Shown here: in pieces, positions 1 to 8,336 of the stretch | How positions within the stretch are numbered: position 1 is the stretch's first letter | Layout of the letters: every line of letters starts with the position of its first letter | Assembly (NCBI GenBank): GCA_023391955.1 | Contig: JAEWAA010000526.1 | Span: forward strand, 1 to 12,757 | DNA from: Bacillota bacterium | GTDB lineage: Bacteria > Bacillota > Bacilli > Paenibacillales > NBRC-103111 | Length of the DNA: 12,757 bases | Direction: 5' to 3' | Made by a program: the position numbers and the translations under genes | Notes under the pieces: generated by a model | What the model was told of the DNA's origin: nothing | The model's input: only the letters and a program-made list of their open reading frames with translations | Databases searched by the model: none

Positions 1-48
1 GCTGCAAAACTAAGCATTTTTCACTTGCAAAAAACACGACACTCTCCA

Positions 49-124
49 TTAAGGTAGTTATGAATACACAATTTTCCACCAAATCATAGTAGGCGCTACC
101 TAAATTGTACCACCAACTGGAAAA
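49..124. repeat. Nested inverted repeats near the left edge
   Basis: Several dyads are stacked here: TTTTCCA (72-78) with TGGAAAA (118-124), ACAATTT (68-74) with AAATTGT (102-108), GTAG-GCG-CTAC (89-99), and AGGTAG (52-57) with CTACCT (96-101). CCACCAA also occurs twice as a direct repeat (76-82 and 110-116). The arms compete with one another, so not all can form at once. Function is unknown. It could be a recombination or attachment site, a structured RNA, or chance in AT-rich DNA. Confidence 0.3.
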
Positions 125-157
125 ATAGAAAACGCATGCTACCATTAGCATGCGTTT
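120..157 (-). terminator. Rho-independent terminator of the hsd operon
   Basis: An 11-bp perfect stem, AAACGCATGCT (130-140) and AGCATGCGTTT (147-157), closes a 6-base loop. Read on the minus strand, the stem is followed by TTTTCTATTTTT, a good U-tract. It lies 116 bases past the hsdR stop codon with no gene between, so it should end the hsdMSR transcript. The plus-strand side is also T-rich (TTTATATTACTTTT), so it may work in both directions. Confidence 0.8.
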
Positions 158-272
158 ATATTACTTTTAATAAATCCAATTTACTCACCGTGGCGATCCC
201 GGGTAGACGAGGGAATCAATATCATACCAAAAATACGAACGAACGGTGGATAATAATATTGAATGTATAACA

Positions 273-3200
273 TTATTTTTCACTTCGTAAATCCTTATAA
301 GATTCCCTTGCGATTTCTTCCATTACGGAAGTATAAAACTTCTTATCTTCAAACAACTTTGAGAATGATGTCATCGACTCCATATAACATTCCTGTGCTA
401 TTTTTTTGAAGATGTCAGGGAAGATACTCCGTTCGAAAACCTCAGCATCGTTATTTTTTGCATAGGTCTTAAGCTTTTTATTGTCCTTTACGATCTTATT
501 ATATATAGTTTCTACGATAACCTTGTCTCCCTCTGTAAATGTACCATTAAAACGCTCATTGATTTTTCTGATGATGTTCTCCAACAGTTCATCATCACTC
601 ACAATTACGGACTCTGGAACAAACCTTTTGGGATTTGAGAGTGTTCCGTAGGAAGCATTGGATTCAAGGACAATATCGCCTTTAAAGGTTTCTTCAAGCT
701 TATAAAACTCTAAGCGAAGTTTGTCCTCTAACTCAATCTTCTTGTCGTTTTCTTTAGGAATCATTTTAGCCAGGTAAGAAGTAAAGGCAAATTCCTTTTG
801 AAGGCTCTTATCAAACATTCTTACAACTTGCGCGATATAAGAATACCACTTATTAAAATTCCTTATTGTCATTCGGTATTCATAACGTTTTTCGACATCA
901 AGGTTGTTGTATCTATCTACAACTGGCTTTAACAGAGCAGTCATTTTTCCAAGGTCTTTATCTGTCTGCTCGCCATTCTTATAGTAAATTTTGATGAAAC
1001 TTTCAATGTCAGCATCATTGTAAAGCTTAAATTTACGCAATATACTTTGTGTTTGGTAAATTAGATTGATATTTATTTCTTCATCAAGGATGGTGGATTC
1101 GAAAAATCGGGAGAAGGACTTTTTCATATCCTCTGCAGAATTCACGAAGTCCAAAATAAAAGTATCCTCTTTGCCGCGGAAAGTACGGTTCAGTCTTGAT
1201 AGTGTCTGTACTGCCTTTACGCCATCAAGTTTTTTATCCACAAACATTGTATGAAGTAATGGCTCGTCAAATCCAGTCTGATACTTCTCAGCAACGATTA
1301 AACAGTTAAAGTCGTGATGAAACTCTTCTGGCAACTGCTTTTCCTTAATTGTTGAGCCATCAGCACGCTTATTCATACCTTCTTCAGTGTAGGCTACTGC
1401 TTCGCCATACTCGTTAAGATCATTTATAACACCCGAGAAAGCGATTAAAATATCAATATCGTCATATTTATTCTTCTCAATATACCGCTTAAACTCGTGA
1501 TAATAGCGAACAGCGTGAAGGCGAGATGCCGTAACCACCATTGCCTTTGCGTTTCCGCAAATTTTATTCTTTGTTATTTCTCTAAATTGTTCCACCATAA
1601 CAGCTGTTTTTTGTTGCAGATTATGCGGGTGTAATTCCTGATATCTGCGAACCGCTTTAACTGCCTTTGTTGCAGGAACTTCAGGGTTATCAGGTGTATT
1701 CTTGGCAATTTTAAAGCAAGTTCTATAAGTCATATAGTTTTTAAGAACATCGAGAATAAACTCCTCCTCGATAGCCTGTCGCATACTGTAAATATGAAAA
1801 GGACGGAAAGTGCCATCGCCTTGCTTTTCGCCAAACATTTCAAGGGTTTTCTCTTTTGGCGTTGCGGTAAAAGCAAAGAACGATAAGTTCTTGTGTCTGC
1901 CGTGCGTAATTAACTCTTTAACAAGCTGATCTTCAGTATCTTCCACTTCGGATTCGGCTTGGTTTTCAATATCGGCATATTCTTTTAAGGCTTCTTCTAC
2001 ATCAGCCAGAGCAGCCTTTAATTTCTTTGCGCTATTACCAGTTTGGGAAGAATGTGCTTCATCGACAATAATGGCAAACCTTCTGCCTTTGTTGTCATCA
2101 ATTTCTTCATAGATAACAGGAAACTTTTGAAGCGTAGTAATAATGACTTTTTTGCCATCGTTTATTGCATCACGCAAGTCCTTTGAGGTTTTCTTCTCAT
2201 CAATGGTTTCGACTACACCGTCGATATGATCGAATCCTGAAATGGTATTTTGAAGTTGATTATCAAGCACACGACGGTCAGTAACCACAATTACGGAAGT
2301 AAATAAGCTCTTGTTGTCCTTATCGTGAAGGGTTGATAGGCGGTAAGCAAGCCAAGCAATTGAATTGCTTTTCCCCGAACCTGCGGAATGCTGAATTAAA
2401 TAATTCTTTCCGCTACCATTTACTCTAACATCAGCTGCTAGCTTCGTCACAACATCAAGCTGATGATATCGTGGGAAGATAATTTTCTTACTTGTTTTCG
2501 TTTTGCGCTTTCCATTGACTTTTTCGGTTGTTTCTGAGACATCCAAGTGTATATATCTCTGAAGTATGTCCAGTAGGGCATCTTTTTGCAGAACCTTTTC
2601 CCATAAATAAGAGGTGATATAGCTTTCACCATCACCATGAGGATTACCTGCACCGCCAATTTCACCTGCACCATTAGATCCTTGGTTGAAGGGTAAAAAG
2701 AAAGTATCCTTACCCTTTAAATGTGTTGTCATTGCAACTTCATAAAGATCAACAGCAAAATACACAAGGATTCTGTTATTAAAGCCGAAAATGAACTCTT
2801 TCGGATCACGGTCGTACATAAATTGCCTCTTGGCATTATCGACGGATTGACCTTTTAGCTGGTTTTTTAGTTCTACAGCTACTACAGGTATACCATTCAG
2901 AGATAACACCATATCAATTGAATTTTCATTTTGTGTTGAATACTTAAACTGACGAGTACAGGTTAATATATTGTCACTATATTGCTTAATTACAATGTCA
3001 TTGAGATATGTTTCTGGTCTAAAAAAGGCAAGTTTAAACTTAATACCACGGTCTATGATTCCGTGTCTTAGAACATGGATCAATCCTTCACTGTCAATAT
3101 TGGTTTGCAAACAACGATATAGACGAGTTTGAGCGTCTACGCCATCACGCTTTACTTGACGTTCCCATTCTTTTGGTTGAGAACTGGAGAGAAAAGTAAT

Positions 3201-3326
3201 CAGTTTTTCCATATCAATTGATTTTTCACGGCTATAGCTATTAAGATCGCCTTTTATAAATTTCCCCGTTGGGGAGAGCAAAAAGCTCTCTATATCCTGT
3301 TCAAAGCGTTTCTCATCGTCTTGCAT
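273..3326 (-). CDS. hsdR: Type I restriction enzyme R subunit (HsdR)
   Basis: ATP-dependent motor and nuclease subunit of a type I restriction-modification complex. It joins HsdM and HsdS, translocates DNA from an unmethylated target, and cuts at a distance. The 1017 residues match the family's usual size. The N-terminal domain has a PD-(D/E)xK nuclease signature with D138 and E152-L-K154. The helicase region follows: a FPRYHQL segment (about 284-290), Walker A SAGSGKS (314-320), Walker B/DEAH at 422-425 (D-E-A-H), TAT at 487-489, and an arginine-finger-like stretch SRLNRT further on. The C-terminal third is helical and probably docks to HsdM. The ATG at 3326 is supported by AGGAGG 8 bases upstream, inside the end of hsdS. 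It is the last gene of the operon, 3 bases after the hsdS stop. I see no frameshift or missing catalytic residue, so it should be active. Confidence 0.96.
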   Translation of the reverse strand: MQDDEKRFEQDIESFLLSPTGKFIKGDLNSYSREKSIDMEKLITFLSSSQPKEWERQVKRDGVDAQTRLYRCLQTNIDSEGLIHVLRHGIIDRGIKFKLAFFRPETYLNDIVIKQYSDNILTCTRQFKYSTQNENSIDMVLSLNGIPVVAVELKNQLKGQSVDNAKRQFMYDRDPKEFIFGFNNRILVYFAVDLYEVAMTTHLKGKDTFFLPFNQGSNGAGEIGGAGNPHGDGESYITSYLWEKVLQKDALLDILQRYIHLDVSETTEKVNGKRKTKTSKKIIFPRYHQLDVVTKLAADVRVNGSGKNYLIQHSAGSGKSNSIAWLAYRLSTLHDKDNKSLFTSVIVVTDRRVLDNQLQNTISGFDHIDGVVETIDEKKTSKDLRDAINDGKKVIITTLQKFPVIYEEIDDNKGRRFAIIVDEAHSSQTGNSAKKLKAALADVEEALKEYADIENQAESEVEDTEDQLVKELITHGRHKNLSFFAFTATPKEKTLEMFGEKQGDGTFRPFHIYSMRQAIEEEFILDVLKNYMTYRTCFKIAKNTPDNPEVPATKAVKAVRRYQELHPHNLQQKTAVMVEQFREITKNKICGNAKAMVVTASRLHAVRYYHEFKRYIEKNKYDDIDILIAFSGVINDLNEYGEAVAYTEEGMNKRADGSTIKEKQLPEEFHHDFNCLIVAEKYQTGFDEPLLHTMFVDKKLDGVKAVQTLSRLNRTFRGKEDTFILDFVNSAEDMKKSFSRFFESTILDEEININLIYQTQSILRKFKLYNDADIESFIKIYYKNGEQTDKDLGKMTALLKPVVDRYNNLDVEKRYEYRMTIRNFNKWYSYIAQVVRMFDKSLQKEFAFTSYLAKMIPKENDKKIELEDKLRLEFYKLEETFKGDIVLESNASYGTLSNPKRFVPESVIVSDDELLENIIRKINERFNGTFTEGDKVIVETIYNKIVKDNKKLKTYAKNNDAEVFERSIFPDIFKKIAQECYMESMTSFSKLFEDKKFYTSVMEEIARESYKDLRSEK

Positions 3327-3329
3327 CTG

Positions 3330-4577
3330 CTACACCTCCTTTTTGCCTGTAGCATATTCAAATATTAAGGATTTTTTGTAAGATTCAAGTTCGGATATTA
3401 ACTGTTGCTTTTGGGAAATTAAGGTATCAATTTCCGTGCATTTATGATTTAGGTAATTAACTATGGCTTCTTGTTCTTGTAATGGCACAACAGGAAGCAT
3501 AAAGTTCATAAACTTGCTCGTTTGCAATCTCCATCTTCCTAGATTCGATACTCCCTGTCCTAATCCATAAAATATCTTATTCGTGTAGCATATCTGAAAT
3601 AAATAAGTGTAAAATTTCTTGCATTGATCCACTTCATCAATCAATTTGAAAACCCTATAATCAGGACTAGTTACACCTTTATATTCTGAACAATCTACCC
3701 ACCCTGTAAGTAAATCCATATGATTCATAACAAATTCTCCAGTTTCAACAAGCTGGTATTTGCTATAATCAGCTGAAATTTGACCTTCATTTGTAGATAT
3801 ATCTTTTATCTTTAACCCACTTTGGGTTACCGAGAGAATTTCATGACCTAACTCATTAGCAATATCCTTTTTTATAAAAAACAAATACTTCAATTTTGTT
3901 GTTTCCCAATGTGTAGGAATCTCACCAATCCACTCAACACCACTATCTTTCAAGGCTGCTTTAGGATTTATCCCTCTAGTTACCGCGTCTGTAATTACCG
4001 ATTGTTTGTACGCTTTATATTCTTCGACAGATGATTTGGTATTATTTATAATACAATCAATCTCCGCACATTTTTCATCAAGAAAGTCGGCGATTTTTTG
4101 TTGGTCTTGATATTGAGTAAAAGGAATATAGATATTTTTCATTCTAGACCAATTAGTCGTCCATAAATCATCTACAATTCCTGTACCCCATTTATAAAAT
4201 TCATCTGCAAATAATTCTGTTTTGAAAACATAGGCATAGTAAGGATTGCAAATGTCGGATAACGGTTCTAATACAGTACTTATTAATGAAACTGACCCAT
4301 TATAATATGAAATACCACAAGAACCCCGTCTATCCGATCTACTATTGATTACAAAATCCCCTATTCGAACAAGTTTCCTATTATCACCTGCATCTGTTTT
4401 CGCGACGAATTCAAGCTGTGGTACAATTCCATTCTTTGTTACGGATAAGGGCATATAATCTTTATCACTTACTTTTTCGCTTCTTGAACGATAAACTGAA
4501 CCAATTTTCTTCAGTCCCCAACTTTTGGGTATTTGTCCAATCCACTTGACACCGCTATCCTTCATCTCTCGGCTCAT
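3330..4577 (-). CDS. hsdS: Type I restriction-modification specificity subunit (HsdS)
   Basis: DNA-recognition subunit that tells the methylase and nuclease which two-part sequence to bind. The 415 residues show the classic two-fold plan: a first target recognition domain (about 1-165), a central conserved helix (KCAEID at 169-174 and onward to about 200), a second target recognition domain (about 211-370), and a C-terminal conserved helix (KCTEID at 379-384). Each half opens with nearly the same motif, DSGVKWIGQIP at 7-17 and DSGVEWIGEIP at 211-221, which marks a full-length, unbroken subunit. The two helices set the spacing between the half-sites. The recognition sequence cannot be read from the protein. 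The ATG overlaps the hsdM stop as ATGA, with TGGTGGTG 7 bases upstream as a weak binding site. There is no second partial hsdS nearby, so no sign of domain shuffling inside this window. Confidence 0.96.
   Translation of the reverse strand: MSREMKDSGVKWIGQIPKSWGLKKIGSVYRSRSEKVSDKDYMPLSVTKNGIVPQLEFVAKTDAGDNRKLVRIGDFVINSRSDRRGSCGISYYNGSVSLISTVLEPLSDICNPYYAYVFKTELFADEFYKWGTGIVDDLWTTNWSRMKNIYIPFTQYQDQQKIADFLDEKCAEIDCIINNTKSSVEEYKAYKQSVITDAVTRGINPKAALKDSGVEWIGEIPTHWETTKLKYLFFIKKDIANELGHEILSVTQSGLKIKDISTNEGQISADYSKYQLVETGEFVMNHMDLLTGWVDCSEYKGVTSPDYRVFKLIDEVDQCKKFYTYLFQICYTNKIFYGLGQGVSNLGRWRLQTSKFMNFMLPVVPLQEQEAIVNYLNHKCTEIDTLISQKQQLISELESYKKSLIFEYATGKKEV
3335..3340 (-). promoter_or_regulatory. Strong ribosome binding site for hsdR
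   Basis: AGGAGG on the minus strand lies 8 bases before the hsdR ATG and within the last codons of hsdS. It fixes the hsdR start and suggests translational coupling of the two genes. Confidence 0.85.
3925..3952 (-). repeat. hsdS internal repeat, copy 2 (start of second recognition domain)
   Basis: These 28 bases match 4537-4564 at 24 positions and encode the second DSGVxWIGxIP motif (the first residues of the second half). The two copies are 612 bases, or 204 codons, apart. Such repeats are natural crossover points for exchanging recognition domains. Confidence 0.75.
4537..4564 (-). repeat. hsdS internal repeat, copy 1 (start of first recognition domain)
   Basis: Partner of 3925-3952, with 4 mismatches in 28 bases. 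It encodes the DSGVxWIGxIP motif near the N-terminus of HsdS. Confidence 0.75.
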
Positions 4578-6349
4578 TTTGAAACACCACCATTTGAGAA
4601 CAATCTTTGTAAAGAAATAGCAATGCTTGCTTCAAGGGAACTAATCCTTCTTGCTATTTCCTCGCTCTTTTCTGGGGCTACATATCTATAAAAATATCTT
4701 GTAAAAGGTATCTCATATCCGATTGTTGTTTTACTTCTATCTATCCATGCATCAGGATTGAACGGCTTTATTTCTCTCTCAAAGTAAACATCAATATCCT
4801 CTGTAAGTGGCACATTTTCTGTATCCCGTTTAGAGGGATCTGGAACTTTCTTTTTGCCCTTAATAACAGGATTTCCATTTTCGTCAAGAAGCGGACTTTC
4901 AATGGTAATCTTATTAAAGCCAAAATCTATGTTGTCTATAATTTTTGATTCACAAGTTTTATCACCCATTGTATATATCTTGTTCTGATATTCACCATAA
5001 GCCCGTACAATATTATCCCTACAGGAATCTGTTATATCATTTCGCTTATTACCAATTGCTTTTCTTCTAAGTTCAAACATATTCGAGGCATCAATAAGCT
5101 GAACTTTTCCTTCTCTATGAGAAGGCTTATTTTTAGTAATTATCCATATATAAGTTGTAATACCTGTGTTATAGAATGAATCTGTTGGAAGTTGAACAAT
5201 TGCATCAAGCCAATCATTCTCAATCACATATCTTCTAATTTCGCTTTCACCAGAACCAGCAGAACCCGAGAACAATGGTGAACCGTTTTGAATAATTGCC
5301 ATCTTTCCTGTGTTCTTAAGTTTACTTACACCGTTTAGCATAAACAGCATTTGACCATCCGATATTTTGGGTAGCCCAGCACCAAATCTTCCTTTATCAC
5401 CAAGCTTATGTTCCGCTTTAACAGCAGACTCTTCGCGTTTCCAATCAATACCAAAAGGTGGATTTGATATACAGTAGTCAAAGGTATATCCTGAGAATTT
5501 ATCATCAGAAAGCGTATCGCCAATTTTCATATTATCAGCGTTACCGCCCTTAATAATCGTATCTGCTTTTGCTATTGCATATGTTTCAGGATTGAATTCC
5601 TGCCCAAAGCAACGTATTTCAGCATCTGCATCTAAAGCGCGGAGGCGTTCTTCCATGCAGCCTAACATCTGTGATGTTCCCATTGTTTGGTCATATATAG
5701 TTTTAACAACGCCATTTTCTAATAGGGCATCTTTCTCATCACAAATTAGAAGATCAGTCATTAGATATATAATGTCACGACTTGTAAAGTGCGCCCCTGC
5801 TTCTTCATTGTAGCTCTCCGAAAATGTTTTGATTAGATCCTCGAAAATATAACCCATATCTACTGCTGTGATAAGATCTGCGCCGAGATAGCTAGCCTTT
5901 TTATTGAATTCCTGAATGATGTAGAAGAGGATGTTATTATTAGCAAGTTTTGTGATTTCTTTATCGAATTCAAAATGAGCAAGCACATCTTGTACATTGT
6001 CAGAGAAACCATTTAAATATGCACGGAAGTTCTCTTCGATATGAGATGCATCAGCTAAAAGAGACTCAAAGGTAAAAGGACTTACGTTATAAAAACTTAA
6101 TCCAGATGCAGCTTCCAAAAAACCTTCTTTTACTTCAAAGTTCTTAACCTTTTCATAAGTTTCAAGCACTTTTTCCCTAGTTGGTAAAAGTGTATCGTGA
6201 AATCTTTTGATAACTGTCATCGGTAGAATAACTTTACCATACTCATGAGGTTTATAAAGTCCAACTAAATGGTTTGCATTGTTCCAAATCATATTAGATT
6301 TTTCCGAAATGTTAACTGCTGTCTGTGTACTCGAATAAACTTCTGTCAT
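4574..6349 (-). CDS. hsdM: Type I adenine-specific DNA methyltransferase subunit (HsdM)
   Basis: Modification subunit that transfers a methyl group from S-adenosylmethionine to N6 of adenine at the site chosen by HsdS. It protects host DNA and forms the core of the restriction complex. The 591 residues contain a helical N-terminal domain with YKPHEYGKVILPMTVIKRF (about 32-50), the family motif GAHFTSR (185-191), SAM-binding motif I as YDQTMGTSQML (219-229), and catalytic NPPFG (296-300). Motif I is unusual: most HsdM proteins read like DPTCGTGGxL, with Gly-Gly where this one has Ser-Gln. I recall the TMGTSQML form as a conserved subgroup rather than damage. The ATG at 6349 has GAGGG 9 bases upstream. 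First gene of hsdMSR, overlapping hsdS by 4 bases. It follows a 209-base gap that probably holds its promoter. Confidence 0.96.
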   Translation of the reverse strand: MTEVYSSTQTAVNISEKSNMIWNNANHLVGLYKPHEYGKVILPMTVIKRFHDTLLPTREKVLETYEKVKNFEVKEGFLEAASGLSFYNVSPFTFESLLADASHIEENFRAYLNGFSDNVQDVLAHFEFDKEITKLANNNILFYIIQEFNKKASYLGADLITAVDMGYIFEDLIKTFSESYNEEAGAHFTSRDIIYLMTDLLICDEKDALLENGVVKTIYDQTMGTSQMLGCMEERLRALDADAEIRCFGQEFNPETYAIAKADTIIKGGNADNMKIGDTLSDDKFSGYTFDYCISNPPFGIDWKREESAVKAEHKLGDKGRFGAGLPKISDGQMLFMLNGVSKLKNTGKMAIIQNGSPLFSGSAGSGESEIRRYVIENDWLDAIVQLPTDSFYNTGITTYIWIITKNKPSHREGKVQLIDASNMFELRRKAIGNKRNDITDSCRDNIVRAYGEYQNKIYTMGDKTCESKIIDNIDFGFNKITIESPLLDENGNPVIKGKKKVPDPSKRDTENVPLTEDIDVYFEREIKPFNPDAWIDRSKTTIGYEIPFTRYFYRYVAPEKSEEIARRISSLEASIAISLQRLFSNGGVSK

Positions 6350-6354
6350 TCTGG

Positions 6355-6420
6355 CTATCCCTCTTTCGATTTTAATGCTACCTTTGACTTATTCCACAAT
6401 TGGTCTGCATTCTCCTTCAT
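6355..6420 (-). CDS. Possible 21-residue leader peptide before hsdM
   Basis: A short frame runs from ATG at 6420 to TAG at 6357-6355, ending 5 bases before the hsdM ATG. It begins MKENADQLWNKSK and is lysine-rich. Its last codons overlap the GAGGG that serves hsdM, which would allow translational coupling. Against it, no ribosome binding site precedes its own ATG. AAGGAG lies just inside the frame instead. It is not in frame with hsdM, so it is not an N-terminal extension. It could be a leader peptide or simply a chance frame. Confidence 0.25.
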   Translation of the reverse strand: MKENADQLWNKSKVALKSKEG

Positions 6421-6432
6421 TCGACAATTGGT

Positions 6433-6462
6433 ATCATAATTATACGACAAGATATTGACACT
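6433..6462 (-). promoter_or_regulatory. Candidate hsdM promoter
   Basis: On the minus strand, TATGAT (6438-6433) could be a -10 box, with GTGTCA (6462-6457) as a 4-of-6 -35 box at 18 bases. An overlapping TATAAT (6444-6439) matches the -10 consensus better but lacks a good -35 partner. The match is modest and rests mainly on position upstream of hsdM. Confidence 0.35.
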
Positions 6463-6469
6463 ATGTCGT
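6444..6469. promoter_or_regulatory. Dyad over the candidate hsdM promoter
   Basis: ACGACA (6444-6449) and TGTCGT (6464-6469) form a perfect 6-bp inverted repeat with a 14-base spacer, and a third half-site CGACA lies at 6422-6426. The dyad spans the region between the proposed -10 and -35 boxes, as an operator would. No regulator gene is obvious in the window, although the 86-aa protein could be considered. Confidence 0.35.
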
Positions 6470-6558
6470 CAGCGATTATGTGTTCGTACCGATAAGGAAA
6501 TAAGCAATTTCGAAAAAAATAAAAGCATATCACGAAAATAAGCTCGAATAAGTTTGAT

Positions 6559-8307
6559 TTATACAGTTAATAAAGAAGTCAACTGATTTATGAATAACTG
6601 CCTGCGTTGCTCAATAAAGTTGTCGAAGTTCGAAATGCTTAAGTCGATGTTCGGTATATAATGTTTATCCATATAATCTTTACGCTTTGATAGGTCTGGA
6701 TACGTCTTAACTATCCACTCATCGAAATTCATATTCGATTTTTGTTGGTTCGGTACTCCTTCGAGTAATTGTAGATTTACAATGACATTACACTCATTAA
6801 TAAAGGCATCTTGCTTGTCATCTGAAACACCGAGTTTTGATAAGTTTTTCTTGGTGAATAGGCTCTTAGCAAAGATATGATCCAAATGAAACTTATTTCT
6901 AAAGTCTAAAGTCGGGTAAAGTAGAGCAAGTACAGAGAACGTATGCTTCTGACCATATTGATAAGTAAGCAGGTTGCTTATTTCATCATCAGTAAATGTG
7001 AACGACTTTGTACCACCCTTAAATTCTTCAATGATAGTGTCCAATGGGAAATTGTCGTGATTACTCATTATGATTTTCCTTAATGGTCTAAGAACGTTGT
7101 CTGGCTGAGCACTGAAAACTCTTTTCAATAATGCGAGAATCAGCCACTTATGTACCACCTGTCTATCGCTATCATATGAAGAAGATTGAACGTAGTTAGC
7201 GGGCAATCCTCTTTTCAATAAATAATAAGCAATTGGAATAATTGCATTGTTCGACGTTAATGTTTCCTGGTTAAACCCAAAATTGGAGACCAGACTGATT
7301 GCCAATCTAATCGCCTTTTTCACGTCATCCCAATTCTTCTCAATCTTCTGCATTGTCTCCGTACCAAAGTTGTCGACTTTGAAAGCAATATCGCTAAAAT
7401 CGCAAAGAACCAAGCATGATTTTAATACGAAGTCCTTATTAAAGTTAAAACCATCGCCAATCTGGTTTATCTCATCTACAAATTCCGTAATTTCTTTTCT
7501 TGCATCTTTATCTTTCCATTGCGCCGTAGCTATAGAAAGCAACAGATCGGAATAGCTCAATGCCGTACCGCCGCTATTAACACGAATAAAGATATTCAAG
7601 ACCTTATCCAATTTCTGTTCTTTTTCCAGATAATAATTTATGCTCGGCGTTTCATTAATTGCTTTGTACAGCTTAAAGAGCGTTTGATTCGCAAAAAGAG
7701 CTTTATCCTTTTCAAGCGAATTCAACCCTTTTTCAATTAGATATTGATTCAATTCAAAATGATCGTTGAAATCAAGGATATCAGAAACCTTAAACCAATA
7801 TGCGCTGTTATTCGCATGATCGTTATCGACATCTTCTTGCGTTAAGAACCGAAAATTGTAAATCGTATCGAATTCTTCAGAAGGTGCTAGTAAATCGACG
7901 TAAAGTTTTTGCTTTGGGTAGGCTAATGGGTTATTACTCCTCATACGAGGTAATTTATACGCATATGAGCCTTTTAAGCCTATATACATTGACGTTAAGC
8001 GCTGTTGTCCATCCAGTATAGCAATGATATCTTCGTCTCCACTGATATCCGCAATTGGATTATGACGGTTATCCTTTTCGTGGTATTCCCGTATAAATTC
8101 ATAGAATTGGAAGGTTTTACTTTTTTCTTTATTTACATACCAAAATAAAAACGAACCAACAGGATATCCCTGCATTAATGAATCGAATAATCGCTCTACT
8201 TGGTCCGTACTCCAAACGAACTCACGTTGGATTGCTGGCAATATGTATTTTTTTCGATGGATATTTCCAATAACTTCTTTAATGGTTAGTGGGGTTTGGA
8301 ATGACAT
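6559..8307 (-). CDS. DUF262 and HNH (DUF1524-like) domain protein, probable defence nuclease
   Basis: A 582-residue protein of the family that includes GmrSD, BrxU and SspE, enzymes that restrict phage DNA according to its modification and use nucleotide hydrolysis. The N-terminal DUF262 domain shows LPAIQREFVW (23-32), LFDSLMQGYPVGS (40-52), and the diagnostic DGQQRLT (99-105). A conserved FIRVNSGGTALS follows (240-251). The C-terminal domain has an HNH-type pattern: HLDHIF (474-479), NLQLLEG (511-517), and N520-x-x-K523. The usual Pro after HIF is Ala here, but the catalytic-type His, Asp and Asn are present. The length fits a fused, one-chain form rather than split GmrS and GmrD. It lies between an unrecognised small gene and hsdMSR on the same strand, so a role beside the type I system is likely, but the target is unknown. 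The start ATG has only a weak upstream GGCAGG. Confidence 0.88.
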   Translation of the reverse strand: MSFQTPLTIKEVIGNIHRKKYILPAIQREFVWSTDQVERLFDSLMQGYPVGSFLFWYVNKEKSKTFQFYEFIREYHEKDNRHNPIADISGDEDIIAILDGQQRLTSMYIGLKGSYAYKLPRMRSNNPLAYPKQKLYVDLLAPSEEFDTIYNFRFLTQEDVDNDHANNSAYWFKVSDILDFNDHFELNQYLIEKGLNSLEKDKALFANQTLFKLYKAINETPSINYYLEKEQKLDKVLNIFIRVNSGGTALSYSDLLLSIATAQWKDKDARKEITEFVDEINQIGDGFNFNKDFVLKSCLVLCDFSDIAFKVDNFGTETMQKIEKNWDDVKKAIRLAISLVSNFGFNQETLTSNNAIIPIAYYLLKRGLPANYVQSSSYDSDRQVVHKWLILALLKRVFSAQPDNVLRPLRKIIMSNHDNFPLDTIIEEFKGGTKSFTFTDDEISNLLTYQYGQKHTFSVLALLYPTLDFRNKFHLDHIFAKSLFTKKNLSKLGVSDDKQDAFINECNVIVNLQLLEGVPNQQKSNMNFDEWIVKTYPDLSKRKDYMDKHYIPNIDLSISNFDNFIEQRRQLFINQLTSLLTV

Positions 8308-8336
8308 TGTATCGCCTGCCTTTTATCGTCTGAATA

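Larger units (their letters stand above)
1..272. other. AT-rich intergenic region downstream of hsdR
   Basis: No coding region is supported here. It holds the hairpin terminator at 130-157, a dyad-rich patch at about 49-124, and a short GC-rich patch near 188-217. I looked for a copy of the rlmD 3' end or the integrase flank that could mark the far attachment site and found none longer than chance. Confidence 0.6.
6350..6558. other. Intergenic gap between the DUF262 gene and hsdM
   Basis: This 209-base AT-rich gap separates the two minus-strand gene groups. It holds the possible leader peptide (6355-6420), a candidate promoter (6433-6462), a 6-bp dyad (6444-6469), and a 9-bp direct repeat ACAATTGGT (6396-6404 and 6424-6432). 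No clear hairpin terminator follows the DUF262 gene, so read-through into hsdM remains possible. Confidence 0.6.

Noticed and set aside
188..217. GC-rich patch that resembles a tRNA 3' end on the minus strand
   Set aside because: A T-loop GTTC motif, a 3' CCA and any cloverleaf are missing. It may be a scrap of other DNA, but no RNA gene can be supported.
6455..6483. Perfect TTGACA at 6455-6460 as a plus-strand promoter
   Set aside because: No reasonable -10 box lies 16-18 bases downstream, and it would only drive antisense RNA into the DUF262 gene end.
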